Positions 1 to 8,501 of a stretch of DNA of 17,998 bases are shown here, one piece after another. The position numbers and the translations under genes are program-made. The notes beneath the pieces were generated by a model. That model was not told where the DNA came from. It did not search any database and was given only the letters and a program-made list of their open reading frames with translations. The first letter of the stretch is position 1. The number at the start of each line of letters is the position of its first letter. Location of the stretch: contig JAAURV010000026.1 in NCBI GenBank assembly GCA_012032065.1, positions 1-17,998 of the forward strand, given 5' to 3'. This stretch comes from Hyphomicrobiales bacterium (GTDB taxonomy: Bacteria > Pseudomonadota > Alphaproteobacteria > Rhizobiales > Aestuariivirgaceae).

Positions 1-495
1 GAACACGCCGACGGCCAATTATTTAACTCCTACATTAAAAGGTTCTTTGCACCATACCAGAGGATGTCAACAAAAATAGATGGCGGCGTGGCTCAGTTCT
101 ACCTCCATGAAGAGCAATTTTCCGCACCGATCCCTCCAACACGCCTTTCGGACGGAACGATACGATTTGTTGCCTTGCTCGCCACATTGTTAAACCCAAG
201 CACACCGCAACTGATATGTATTGAAGAGCCGGAGCTTGGCTTGCACCCCGACGCGATGACGCTAATTGCGGAATTGCTTCGGGACGCAGCAACACGCACT
301 CAGCTCGTTGTCACAACACATTCTGACGCGCTGCTGTCAGCTCTTTCCGACACTCCTGACGCGATTGTAACATGTGAGAGGCCTGGGACAGGAACCGTCC
401 TTCGTAGGCTCGAAGCTGACCCGCTGAAAGATTGGTTGGATAAATACCGGCTCGGTGAATTGTGGCGGATTGGCGAACTTGGTGCAAACCCGTGA
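1..495 (+). CDS. AAA-family ATPase, C-terminal part (gene starts upstream of the window)
   Basis: The reading frame is open from base 1, so 164 C-terminal residues are visible and the Walker A half is missing. The visible part has the hallmarks of AAA_21/OLD-type ABC-like ATPases: a signature-like LSDGTIRF at visible residues 49-56, a Walker B strand ending in IEEPE at 74-78 with the following GLHP, and a switch-histidine motif TTHSD at 105-109. Such proteins hydrolyse ATP and usually work with a separate or fused nuclease or effector. The stop TGA overlaps the GTG start of the next gene (GTGA, 492-495), so the two are translationally coupled and probably act together. The DNA is AT-richer than the core genes (two 60-base lines counted at 42% and 45% GC, against 58% for a pstB line), which fits horizontal transfer. 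A role in phage defence is inferred from the family and the pairing only. Confidence 0.85.
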   Translation, partial: EHADGQLFNSYIKRFFAPYQRMSTKIDGGVAQFYLHEEQFSAPIPPTRLSDGTIRFVALLATLLNPSTPQLICIEEPELGLHPDAMTLIAELLRDAATRTQLVVTTHSDALLSALSDTPDAIVTCERPGTGTVLRRLEADPLKDWLDKYRLGELWRIGELGANP

Positions 496-1106
496 CAGGT
501 GTCGCAGTGTACGTAGAAGGCGGTGGAGATTCCGCATCTGCAAAAACCCAAATGCGCCACGGAATGGATCGTTTCTTGGGCTGTCTCAAGCAGGAAGCGC
601 TTAAGAAGGGTCTGTGTTGGAAAGTAGTATTCTGCGGAAGCAGGAATGACACGTATCGTGCTTTTCAAAACGCCTCCGTTGGGGCAGATCCTGGTTTCGT
701 CGTTCTGCTTGTAGACTCAGAAGCGGCATTGAACGGGAACCGATGCGCGCACCTCAGAAACAGGGACAATTGGCAGATCGAAAATTCGCGGGAACCTTGT
801 GTTCGGTTGATGGTGCAAACGATGGAGACTTGGATCATCGCCGATCCGCCGAAACTTGGCGAGTTCTACGGTCAGCACTTTCAGGAAAACCAACTGCCAA
901 AAGCCACAAACTTGGAGGAAATTTCAAAGGATGACGTTGCCAAAGGTCTTCAAAATGCAACCAAATCCACGCAGAAAGGAGCTTATCACAAAATACGACA
1001 CGCGTCACAGCTGCTCAAACTCATCCGGCAAACTGAGGTCGAAAAACGCTGTCCGAACTGCAAGTCTATGTTCTCCGAATTGATAAGTGAAATTTCCAAG
1101 ATGTGA
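492..1106 (+). CDS. DUF4276-type protein, partner of the ATPase
   Basis: A protein of 204 residues if translation starts at GTG 492, which overlaps the ATPase stop and places the conserved N-terminal strand right after the start. An ATG at 462 is in frame but would add ten residues not typical of the family. Visible motifs are EGGGDS at residues 9-14, a hydrophobic strand ending in VDSE at 74-77, METW at 111-114, and CPNC near the end (187-190). The glutamate on the first strand and the acidic residues after the second strand resemble a TOPRIM-like metal site. I recognise this as the DUF4276 pattern often encoded beside AAA ATPases. The likely role is nuclease or effector of the pair, by analogy with ATPase plus TOPRIM two-gene systems such as OLD/Gabija or PARIS. 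No obvious Shine-Dalgarno lies before GTG 492, in keeping with coupling. Confidence 0.72.
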   Translation: MTGVAVYVEGGGDSASAKTQMRHGMDRFLGCLKQEALKKGLCWKVVFCGSRNDTYRAFQNASVGADPGFVVLLVDSEAALNGNRCAHLRNRDNWQIENSREPCVRLMVQTMETWIIADPPKLGEFYGQHFQENQLPKATNLEEISKDDVAKGLQNATKSTQKGAYHKIRHASQLLKLIRQTEVEKRCPNCKSMFSELISEISKM

Positions 1107-1136
1107 CTTGGAATCAGACCAGCACTCCAGCGACGA

Positions 1137-2102
1137 TCAGCAGTTGTGTAGCGGAGGCAGCGCGCCTTCGTGACCCAAATGCCGGATGGCTTCGACGATG
1201 GCGTTGAATGCCGCCATCGCGGGCGGGCTTTGGTGGCGGGCGCGCATGTAGGAGTGGGCGAGCGCGGGTTCGATACGGAGTTGCGACGGGATGCCCGAAC
1301 GATTCAACGATTCGTGAAAAATGATACCGTCGTCGCAGAGCGGATCATGCGCGGCGACTGTGATGAAGGTGGGCGGCAAGCCGGATAAATCCGTGGCCAG
1401 ATTGGGCACGGCATTGGGGTCGCTCCAGTTCGGATTTCCACGCGGGCCGAGGAAACTCTCGAGATAGTAGATCATCTCGTCACGCGTGAGGCATGGCGCG
1501 TTGGCGTTGCGGACATAGGATGGCGTCTCCATGTCGGCGCCGAGCACTGGATATATCAGAACGAGGCCGCGCAGCTGGCGGCGCTTCTGTTCCTTTAGTG
1601 TCAGAGCCAGCGCCACGCTCATCTGCCCGCCCGCACTGTCGCCCGCGGCAATGATGTCGTTGGGGTCTATGCCAAGTGCCCTCCCCGACTGGCGCATCCA
1701 GTCGATGACTTTGAGGCTGTCTTCAAGCTGGGCGGGGTGTGGGTGTTCCGGTGCAAGGCGGTAGTCCACCAGCACCACGACCGCATCGGCCTCGTCGGCC
1801 ATTTCGGCGCACATGTCGTCGTGAGTTTCGCAGGAACCCAAAACCCAGCCGCCGCCGTGCCCGTAGATGACACCGGGTTTCGGTGCTTCGCCGGGCGGCC
1901 GGAAGACCCTCACATGCACGCCATTGGCATCGAGGTCCTCGACCATCAGGCGCTTGGGGCGCTGCGCCCGGAACATCCTGCAGAGTTCGTCCCATTCGCG
2001 GCGCTGGCGATCGAGAGGCCAGGTGGAGCTTTCGGCCGGCGTCTTCGCGGAGAGCTCCTTGTAGAATGCGAGCATGCCGGGATCGAGCGGTTGTTCGCTC
2101 AT
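1137..2102 (-). CDS. alpha/beta hydrolase, hormone-sensitive-lipase family esterase
   Basis: A 321-residue cytoplasmic esterase or lipase of the HSL (alpha/beta hydrolase fold 3) family. The oxyanion-hole motif HGGG is at residues 82-85, the nucleophile elbow GDSAGG at 154-159 (Ser156), the likely acid is Asp253 in AHDPL, and the likely base is His283 in LAHSY, so the triad is complete. There is no signal peptide. I chose ATG 2102 because the protein then begins MSEQPLDPGM, a normal start for the family. In-frame starts further upstream (ATG 2150 and the codon at 2168) would add 16 to 22 unconserved residues and run through a better Shine-Dalgarno used by a leader ORF. The gene is divergent from phoR and convergent with the DUF4276 gene; the context gives no clue to substrate. 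Acetyl esterase or carboxylesterase activity is the family expectation. Confidence 0.85.
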   Translation of the reverse strand: MSEQPLDPGMLAFYKELSAKTPAESSTWPLDRQRREWDELCRMFRAQRPKRLMVEDLDANGVHVRVFRPPGEAPKPGVIYGHGGGWVLGSCETHDDMCAEMADEADAVVVLVDYRLAPEHPHPAQLEDSLKVIDWMRQSGRALGIDPNDIIAAGDSAGGQMSVALALTLKEQKRRQLRGLVLIYPVLGADMETPSYVRNANAPCLTRDEMIYYLESFLGPRGNPNWSDPNAVPNLATDLSGLPPTFITVAAHDPLCDDGIIFHESLNRSGIPSQLRIEPALAHSYMRARHQSPPAMAAFNAIVEAIRHLGHEGALPPLHNC

Positions 2103-2137
2103 GATGTAGTCACTTCCATTCGTTTCCGACCTGTCAT
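2099..2137 (-). CDS. 12-codon leader ORF coupled to the esterase gene
   Basis: On the minus strand a strong Shine-Dalgarno GGAGGTGA (about 2141-2148) lies just before an ATG at 2137. This opens the short frame MTGRKRMEVTTS, whose TGA overlaps the ATG of the esterase (ATGA, 2099-2102). The arrangement is typical of translational coupling, where ribosomes finishing the leader restart on the next gene. The peptide has no amino-acid bias suggesting classical attenuation. It could be only a chance frame, but the ribosome-binding site before it is better than the one directly before the esterase start. Confidence 0.4.
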   Translation of the reverse strand: MTGRKRMEVTTS

Positions 2138-2187
2138 AGGTCACCTCCATTAGTGCACGGCTTGGCAAATGGGTCTACGTTGTTCGC

Positions 2188-3264
2188 ATGGATTGGCTCT
2201 GGAAAAGAACCCGGCAGGAATCACCCGAGCGAATCGCGATTGAAAGTGCTGGCGGTGACGGCATAGCCGATATTATCGCGGCTTTGCCCGACCCGGCCTT
2301 GATCCTGGACCCGCTCCTCAACGTGACCGCCGGCAACGCCCTGGCGCGGACCGTGCTGGAGTTCGATCCGGTGGGCAGGCATCTCTCGGCAGCGATCCGC
2401 GCGCCGGCTGTACTGGATGCCGCGAAAGCAGCTCTCACCGGTCATGATCCGGTTCATGTGGATTACGATGTGCCCGCACCCGTGCAGCGCACCTTCAGCG
2501 CCCATATCGCGGCGATCGGAAGCACCGGCGCTCTTCTGATCGTGTTGCGCGATTTGACGCGCGAGCAGCAGATCGAGCGCATGCGCGCGGACTTCATTGC
2601 CAATGCAAGTCATGAACTGCGCACGCCGCTTGCGGCCCTCTCCGGCTTCGTCGAGACCATGCAAGGCGCCGCCAAGGGCGATGCCGAGGCCGCGGAACGG
2701 TTCCTCGACCTCATGCGCGGGCAGGCCGAGCGGATGAAACGGCTGATCGACGATCTCCTGTCGCTGTCGCGGATCGAGATGAACGAACATCTGCGGCCGT
2801 CCGCGAGTGTCGATCTCGGCCGCGCCACGCGGCATGCGGCGGATGCGATGTCGGAGATAGCGAAGGCCGAGGGGTGCGAGTTGCGCATTTCCATCGAGGA
2901 GCCGCTCGTCGTGACCGGCAACTGGGATGAACTCGTGCAGGTGATGCAGAACCTGATCGAGAATGCATTGAAGTATGGAGGTTCGGGCAAGCTGATCGAA
3001 ATCGAAGGCCGCGCGGCAAACGGCATGGCCGAGATTTCCGTGCGCGATCATGGGCCCGGAATTGCTGCAGAGCATATTCCAAGACTGACGGAGCGCTTCT
3101 ACCGCGTGAGTGTCAACGAAAGCCGCCAGCGTGGCGGAACGGGATTGGGACTGGCGATCGTCAAGCACATCCTCAACCGGCACGAGGGGCGGCTGACGAT
3201 TCAGTCAGCACCCGGAAAAGGCAGCCGCTTCAGCGTGCAGCTTCCGCTTAGAAGCAATAAATAG
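2188..3264 (+). CDS. phoR: phosphate regulon sensor histidine kinase PhoR, without membrane segments
   Basis: A 358-residue histidine kinase. Order: PAS-like region about 25-118, HisKA with phospho-acceptor His142 in ASHELRTPLAA, then HATPase with N box QNLIENALKYGG (254-265), G1 box DHGPGI (287-292), and G2 box GGTGLGLAIVK (316-326). It would phosphorylate PhoB when phosphate is scarce and dephosphorylate it under PstSCAB/PhoU control. Position directly before pst genes identifies it as PhoR rather than a generic kinase. Most PhoR proteins have one or two N-terminal membrane helices; this one begins MDWLWKRTRQ and shows none, and the frame is closed by a stop at 2137-2139 with no earlier start, so it appears soluble. 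No strong Shine-Dalgarno precedes ATG 2188. It is divergent from the esterase gene. Confidence 0.9.
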   Translation: MDWLWKRTRQESPERIAIESAGGDGIADIIAALPDPALILDPLLNVTAGNALARTVLEFDPVGRHLSAAIRAPAVLDAAKAALTGHDPVHVDYDVPAPVQRTFSAHIAAIGSTGALLIVLRDLTREQQIERMRADFIANASHELRTPLAALSGFVETMQGAAKGDAEAAERFLDLMRGQAERMKRLIDDLLSLSRIEMNEHLRPSASVDLGRATRHAADAMSEIAKAEGCELRISIEEPLVVTGNWDELVQVMQNLIENALKYGGSGKLIEIEGRAANGMAEISVRDHGPGIAAEHIPRLTERFYRVSVNESRQRGGTGLGLAIVKHILNRHEGRLTIQSAPGKGSRFSVQLPLRSNK

Positions 3265-3286
3265 CTACCTTATTCAATTACTTAAA

Positions 3287-3304
3287 TTGTCATATTCCCG
3301 TGAT
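3287..3304 (+). promoter_or_regulatory. PHO box (PhoB site) upstream of pstS
   Basis: Two 7-base half-sites, TTGTCAT (3287-3293) and CCGTGAT (3298-3304), are separated by 4 bases. They match the CTGTCAT repeat of the PHO box at 6 of 7 and 5 of 7 positions, giving the standard 11-base period. A weak -10-like CATCCT starts 10 bases further on (3315-3320), the spacing expected when PhoB replaces a -35 element. The site lies in the 109-base phoR-pstS gap, as expected for phosphate-starvation induction of pstSCAB-phoUB. Confidence 0.65.
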
Positions 3305-3373
3305 CCAAACGCCACATCCTGTTGATGTTGCACCCCTAGGTTCCGCGCCGTTCATCACAGGGAGACCACACAC

Positions 3374-4408
3374 ATGAACCGCTTGCTGCTGTCTGCCAGC
3401 ATCCTCACCCTTCTCGCAATGCCCGCCGCGGCGCGCGATCAGATCCGCATCGTCGGATCTTCCACCGTCTATCCCTTCACCACTGCGGTTGCCGAAGCTT
3501 TCGGCAAAGCCTCCGGCAAGACGCCGGTTGTCGAGTCGACCGGAACCGGCGGCGGCATCAAGCTGTTCTGCGCCGGTGTTGGCGAGGACACCCCCGACTT
3601 CGTCAACGCGTCGCGCCCGATGAAAAAGTCCGAGTTCGAGACCTGCGCCAAGAACGGCGTCACCGACATCGTCGAAATCAAGGTGGGCTATGACGGCCTC
3701 TCGATTGCGCACGCGAAGGATGCGAAGGAATTCGCACTCACCAAGCAGCAGGTGTTCCAGGCGCTTGCCAAGGAAGTGCCAGGCGCCGACGGCAAGCTGA
3801 TTGCGAACCCCAACAGGATGTGGAGCGATATCGACCCGTCGCTGCCCGCGACCAAGATTGAAGTTCTGGGACCGCCGCCCACCTCGGGCACGCGCGACTC
3901 CTTCGCCGAGCTGGTGATGGAGAAGGGCGCGGAATCCTTCGACAGCCTCAAGGCGCTCAAGAAATCCGACGCCAAGGCCTTCGAAGTGGTGTGGAAGGCG
4001 ATGCGCGAGGACGGCGGCTATGTCGAAGCGGGCGAGAACGACAATCTGATCGTCCAGAAGCTGCAAGCCAATCCGGATGCCGTCGGCATCTTCGGCTATT
4101 CGTTCCTCGAAGAGAACGAAGCAGCGCTGAAGGGCGTCAGCGTCGATGGCGTCGCGCCGACCTACGAGACGATCTCTTCCGGAGACTACAAGGTAGCGCG
4201 TGCGCTCTACATTTACGCCAAGAAACAGCACGCCGGCACGATCCCCGGCATGGCCGAATTCGTCGCCGAATATGTCTCCGGCGGCGCAATCGGCGAGGAT
4301 GGTTATCTTGCCGACAAGGGCCTGGTGCCGCTTCCGAAAGAAGAAGCCGAAAAGACCCGCACTTCGGCCACGTCGATGACGGTGCTGAAGGGCGAGGAGC
4401 TTATGTAA
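3374..4408 (+). CDS. pstS: phosphate ABC transporter, periplasmic phosphate-binding protein PstS
   Basis: A 344-residue periplasmic protein. The N terminus MNRLLLSASILTLLAMPAAA is a signal peptide with an AxA-type cleavage site after Ala20. Phosphate-binding segments of the family are visible: SSTVYPF at 29-35, STGTGGG at 55-61, ASRPMKKSE at 79-87, and TSGTRDSF at 170-177. Two cysteines of the mature protein (66 and 91) could form a disulfide. The start at ATG 3374 is supported by GGGAG at about 3360-3364. It captures inorganic phosphate and delivers it to PstC/PstA. It is the first gene after the PHO box and is followed by a strong hairpin before pstC. Confidence 0.95.
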   Translation: MNRLLLSASILTLLAMPAAARDQIRIVGSSTVYPFTTAVAEAFGKASGKTPVVESTGTGGGIKLFCAGVGEDTPDFVNASRPMKKSEFETCAKNGVTDIVEIKVGYDGLSIAHAKDAKEFALTKQQVFQALAKEVPGADGKLIANPNRMWSDIDPSLPATKIEVLGPPPTSGTRDSFAELVMEKGAESFDSLKALKKSDAKAFEVVWKAMREDGGYVEAGENDNLIVQKLQANPDAVGIFGYSFLEENEAALKGVSVDGVAPTYETISSGDYKVARALYIYAKKQHAGTIPGMAEFVAEYVSGGAIGEDGYLADKGLVPLPKEEAEKTRTSATSMTVLKGEELM

Positions 4409-4421
4409 GTCAGTCGAGTAG

Positions 4422-4448
4422 GGCTGGCGGCAGATGATGCCGCCAGCC
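4422..4448 (+). repeat. pstS-pstC intergenic hairpin
   Basis: A perfect 10-base inverted repeat: GGCTGGCGGC (4422-4431), 7-base loop AGATGAT, and GCCGCCAGCC (4439-4448). It starts 13 bases after the pstS stop. There is no T-run after it, so it is not a typical Rho-independent terminator. In binding-protein-dependent transport operons such hairpins often protect the 3' end of the binding-protein message and raise its level over the permease genes; that role is inferred here. Confidence 0.75.
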
Positions 4449-4502
4449 ATCGCCGCCAAGGCACAATGCATGCGGCGAATTTCAAGGCGGGGTTGAACAC
4501 TG

Positions 4503-5681
4503 ATGGCGCTTTTGACGCTTCTCGCGATCGCGGCACTCGTGCTGGCCGGATTTCTCGCCGGCCGTCAGCGCGCCGTGGGCTTGCGCACCGCAGGCGGTCC
4601 TTCGCTGCATTCGCTTCCCGCTTATCACGGCCTCACCACATCCGCCACGGCCCTCGTTGCAGCCGGAGCAGCCGCCCTGGCGGCCGCGTTTGTTTTGGGG
4701 GCATCGTCAATAGCGGTGCCCTTTGCGGCCGCAATTGCCGGCACGGCCGCCGCCGCGTTGGCCTATTCGCGGATTGAAACAAACTTCCGTGCCCGCAATC
4801 TTTTCGAATCAATCACGCTGGTGGTGCTGATCGCCTGCTCCGGCGTTGCCGTGCTTACGACCATCGGCATCGTGCTCTCGGTTCTGTTCGAGAGCCTGAT
4901 CTTCTTCCGCGAAGTCTCGCCGATCGCCTTCCTGACCGGATTGCAATGGTCGCCGACCGCAAGCCCGCCGTCGTTCGGGATCGTTCCGCTCCTGACTGGA
5001 ACGTTTCTCATCACGTTCATCGCCATCATCGTGGCGGGGCCGCTTGGCCTTCTTTCGGCGATCTACATGGCCGAATACGCCACCCCTCGCATGCGCGGCA
5101 TACTGAAGCCGCTGCTCGAAATGCTGGCGGGCGTGCCGACTGTCGTGCTTGGCTTTTTCGCGGCGTTGACCGTGGCGCCACTGGTGCGGCGGGCAGGCGA
5201 ACAGCTTGGCTTGTCCGTTGCATCGGAGTCGGCGCTCGCGGCGGGGCTGGTGATGGGCATGATGATCGTGCCGCTCATCTCGTCGCTCGCCGACGATATC
5301 ATCAATGCGGTTCCGCAGTCGCTGCGCGATGGCTCCTATGCGATGGGCGCCACCAAATCCGAGACGATCAAGCGCGTCGTTCTTCCCGCCGCACTTCCCG
5401 GCGTCGTGTCGGCATTCATGCTGGCGATCTCGCGTGCCGTTGGCGAGACCATGATCGTGGTGATGGCGGCGGGGCTTGCGGCCAATCTCTCCTTCAATCC
5501 GCTCGACGCGGTTACGACGATTACCGTGCAGATCGCAACGCTGCTTGTGGGCGACCAGGAGTTTGACAGCGCCAAGACTCTCTCCGCCTTCGCGCTCGGC
5601 CTTGTGCTATTCGTGTTCACCCTTGCCCTCAATTTCATCGCACTCCGCATCGTGCAGAAATACCGGGAACAATATGAGTGA
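4503..5681 (+). CDS. pstC: phosphate ABC transporter permease PstC
   Basis: A 392-residue inner-membrane permease. It has an N-terminal hydrophobic extension (helices about 1-20, 45-68 and 70-88) typical of long alphaproteobacterial PstC, then the core permease region from about residue 102 with several membrane helices. The ATPase-coupling EAA-type loop lies at about 278-300 (YAMGATKSETIKRVVLPAAL). Start ATG 4503 has a G-rich Shine-Dalgarno-like stretch at about 4487-4492. The 94-base gap to pstS holds a strong hairpin. The 3' end overlaps pstA by 8 bases, showing tight operon coupling. With PstA it forms the channel for phosphate import driven by PstB. Confidence 0.94.
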   Translation: MALLTLLAIAALVLAGFLAGRQRAVGLRTAGGPSLHSLPAYHGLTTSATALVAAGAAALAAAFVLGASSIAVPFAAAIAGTAAAALAYSRIETNFRARNLFESITLVVLIACSGVAVLTTIGIVLSVLFESLIFFREVSPIAFLTGLQWSPTASPPSFGIVPLLTGTFLITFIAIIVAGPLGLLSAIYMAEYATPRMRGILKPLLEMLAGVPTVVLGFFAALTVAPLVRRAGEQLGLSVASESALAAGLVMGMMIVPLISSLADDIINAVPQSLRDGSYAMGATKSETIKRVVLPAALPGVVSAFMLAISRAVGETMIVVMAAGLAANLSFNPLDAVTTITVQIATLLVGDQEFDSAKTLSAFALGLVLFVFTLALNFIALRIVQKYREQYE

Positions 5682-6940
5682 CGTTCGCGCCAGCCTGGTA
5701 AGGAAACGCTACGCGGCGGAGCGCCGGTTCCGCATCTATGGCGCGGCGGCTTTGACCGTGACGACACTGTTCCTGCTGTTTCTCATCGGCGACATCGCGA
5801 TCAAGGCAGCACCGGCCTTCAGCGAATATCGGGTAACACTCGATGTGCCCGTCGCGGCGGACAAGGTCGACGCCGCCAATCCCTCCAAGGGCTCTTACGA
5901 TGCGCTGGTGAAAGACGCGATCCGCGCGAAGTTTCCGGACGTCACGTCTCGCGGGGCGCGAAAGAAACTCGGACAATCTCCTTTCCGGCGGCGCTGGCGG
6001 TCTCTTGCGCGAGGCCGTGATGGCCGATCCGTCGCTCATCGGAAATTCAGCGAAAATCTCCGCTCCGCTTTCCGGCGATGCGGCCCTTTATCTTTCGGCG
6101 CGCGGCACGCTCGCGGCCGATAAACCGCAAACCATGCGCGCGACGCCGCAGATTGACAATGAGCAAGCTCAGTGGCTCGAGCAGCTTGTGCAGAAGGGAC
6201 ACGTCGAACGCGGCTTCGCAGGACGGCTTTTCACGTCCGGCGACTCGCGCGAACCGGAACTCGCCGGCTTGCGCGGCGCGATCGCCGGTTCTCTGCTCAC
6301 GGTTGCCTTCGCGCTGGCGCTCAGCCTGCCGCTCGGCGTGGCGGCGGCGATCTATCTCGAAGAGTTCGCGCCGAAGAACCGGTTCACTGACATCATCGAA
6401 GTGAATATCAACAATCTCGCCGCGGTGCCTTCGATCATCTTCGGACTTCTGGGGCTTGCGGTGTTTCTCAACTTCTTCGGAATGCCCCGCTCCGCGCCCG
6501 TCGCCGGAGGCTTCGTTCTGGCGCTGCTTGTGCTGCCGACAATCATCATCGCGTCGCGCGCCGCCATCAAGGCCGTGCCGCCTTCGATCAAGGAAGCGGC
6601 ATTGGGCGTGGGCGCGTCGCATCAGCAGGCGGTGTTCCATCACGTGCTGCCGCTCGCCGTTCCCGGCATCCTGACCGGAACCATTCTCGGCGTCGCCCGC
6701 GCGCTTGGCGAAACGGCGCCGCTGCTCATGATCGGCATGGTTGCCTTTATCGCCGACGTGCCGCGAGGCTTTACCGACGCGGCAACCGTGTTGCCAGTTC
6801 AGATCTATCTCTGGTCGGATTTGCCCGAAGTCGGTTTCCAGTCGCGCACGGCCGCCGCGATCATCGTATTGTTGCTGGTGTTGTTCGCGCTCAACGCCGC
6901 CGCCATCTTTCTCAGAAGACGTTTCGAACGCCGCTGGTAG
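5674..6940 (+). pseudogene. pstA: phosphate ABC transporter permease PstA, split by a single-base frameshift
   Basis: Second permease subunit of the phosphate importer. The N-terminal part starts at ATG 5674 (MSDVRASLVRKRYAAERRF, one membrane helix, then a periplasmic segment with FPDVTSRGARKKL) and in this frame runs on to an unrelated tail ending at 6123. The rest of PstA, from DNLLSGGAGGLLREAVMADP onward with the core helices and EAA-type loop ALGVGASHQQAVFHHVLP, is read in the next frame to 6940. Removing one G from the GG at 5971-5972 joins the halves as ...RKKLDNLLSGG..., giving a normal 421-residue long-type PstA. There is no slippery site or stop codon that would suggest programmed +1 frameshifting. 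A sequencing indel or recent mutation is the likely cause. A gene caller may report only the 6005-6940 part. Followed 18 bases later by pstB. Confidence 0.9.
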
Positions 6941-6958
6941 CCGGAGGAATAAGAGTCC

Positions 6959-7774
<816 letters not shown>

Positions 7775-7787
7775 GGAACCTCAAAAA

Positions 7788-8498
7788 ATGTCCGATCATA
7801 TCGTCAAATCCTACGACGACGATCTCGCCGCGCTGAAGACCATGCTGGCCCAGATGGGCGGCATCGCCGAGGAGCAGCTGTCCGACGCGATCCAGGCGAT
7901 CTCCAAGCGCGACACCAAGCTCGCCGACATGGTGATCGCTCAGGACGGGAAAATCGACGCGCTCGAAGTGCAGGTCGAGGAGAAAGCCATTCTGACCATC
8001 GCGCGGCGGCAACCGATGGCGCGCGACCTGCGCGAGATCATGGTGGCGATCCGCATCGCCTCGGACCTCGAGCGCATCGGCGATCTCGCCAAGAACACCG
8101 CGAAACGGTCGCATGCCATCTCGGAGCCGATGCCGCGGCGGCTGATGACGGGTTTCGCGCGCATGGGGCGGCTCGCGCAGGAGCAACTCAAGGACATTCT
8201 CGACGCCTATGCACGCTCCGATTCCGAGAAGGCGCTTGCCGTGTGGCGGAGCGACGAGGAAATCGATGCGCTCTACAATTCGATCTTCCGGGAATTGTTG
8301 ACATACATGATGGAAGACCCGCGCATGATCGGACTGTGCACGCATTTGCTCTTCGGCGCGAAGAATCTCGAGCGCATCGGCGATCACACGACGAACATCG
8401 CCGAAAACATCTATTATCTCTCCTTCGGCACGGCTATTCCGGTGGAACGGCCGAAAAAGGACCAGACCAGCATCACAAGCTACGACGCGGCACTATAG
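7788..8498 (+). CDS. phoU: phosphate signalling complex protein PhoU
   Basis: A 236-residue all-helical protein with the two PhoU repeats. The repeat motifs DLERIGDLAKN (93-103) and NLERIGDHTTN (193-203) carry the conserved acidic residues that bind metals. PhoU links the PstSCAB transporter to the PhoR kinase and keeps the regulon off when phosphate is plentiful. I chose ATG 7788 because it follows AAGGAA (7773-7778) and gives MSDHIVKSYDDDLAAL, the usual family N terminus; an upstream frame start at 7689 would lie deep inside pstB. Only 3 bases separate its stop from phoB. Confidence 0.96.
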   Translation: MSDHIVKSYDDDLAALKTMLAQMGGIAEEQLSDAIQAISKRDTKLADMVIAQDGKIDALEVQVEEKAILTIARRQPMARDLREIMVAIRIASDLERIGDLAKNTAKRSHAISEPMPRRLMTGFARMGRLAQEQLKDILDAYARSDSEKALAVWRSDEEIDALYNSIFRELLTYMMEDPRMIGLCTHLLFGAKNLERIGDHTTNIAENIYYLSFGTAIPVERPKKDQTSITSYDAAL

Positions 8499-8501
8499 TC
8501 C

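Noticed and set aside
1107..1136. Bidirectional terminator between the DUF4276 gene and the hydrolase
   Set aside because: No stem of useful length or T-run is visible in the 30-base gap.
2131..2137. CTGTCAT, a perfect PHO half-site between the hydrolase and phoR
   Set aside because: No second half-site 11 bases up or down (TCGTTTC and CACCTCC match poorly), so a single 7-mer is not enough.
3290..4471. 393-codon minus-strand ORF opposite pstS
   Set aside because: Opposite a confident PstS with signal peptide and ligand motifs; the frame is a codon-bias artefact.
5960..5980. Programmed +1 frameshift in pstA
   Set aside because: No stop codon, slow codon context or upstream Shine-Dalgarno-like stimulator of the prfB type is visible; an indel explains the data better.
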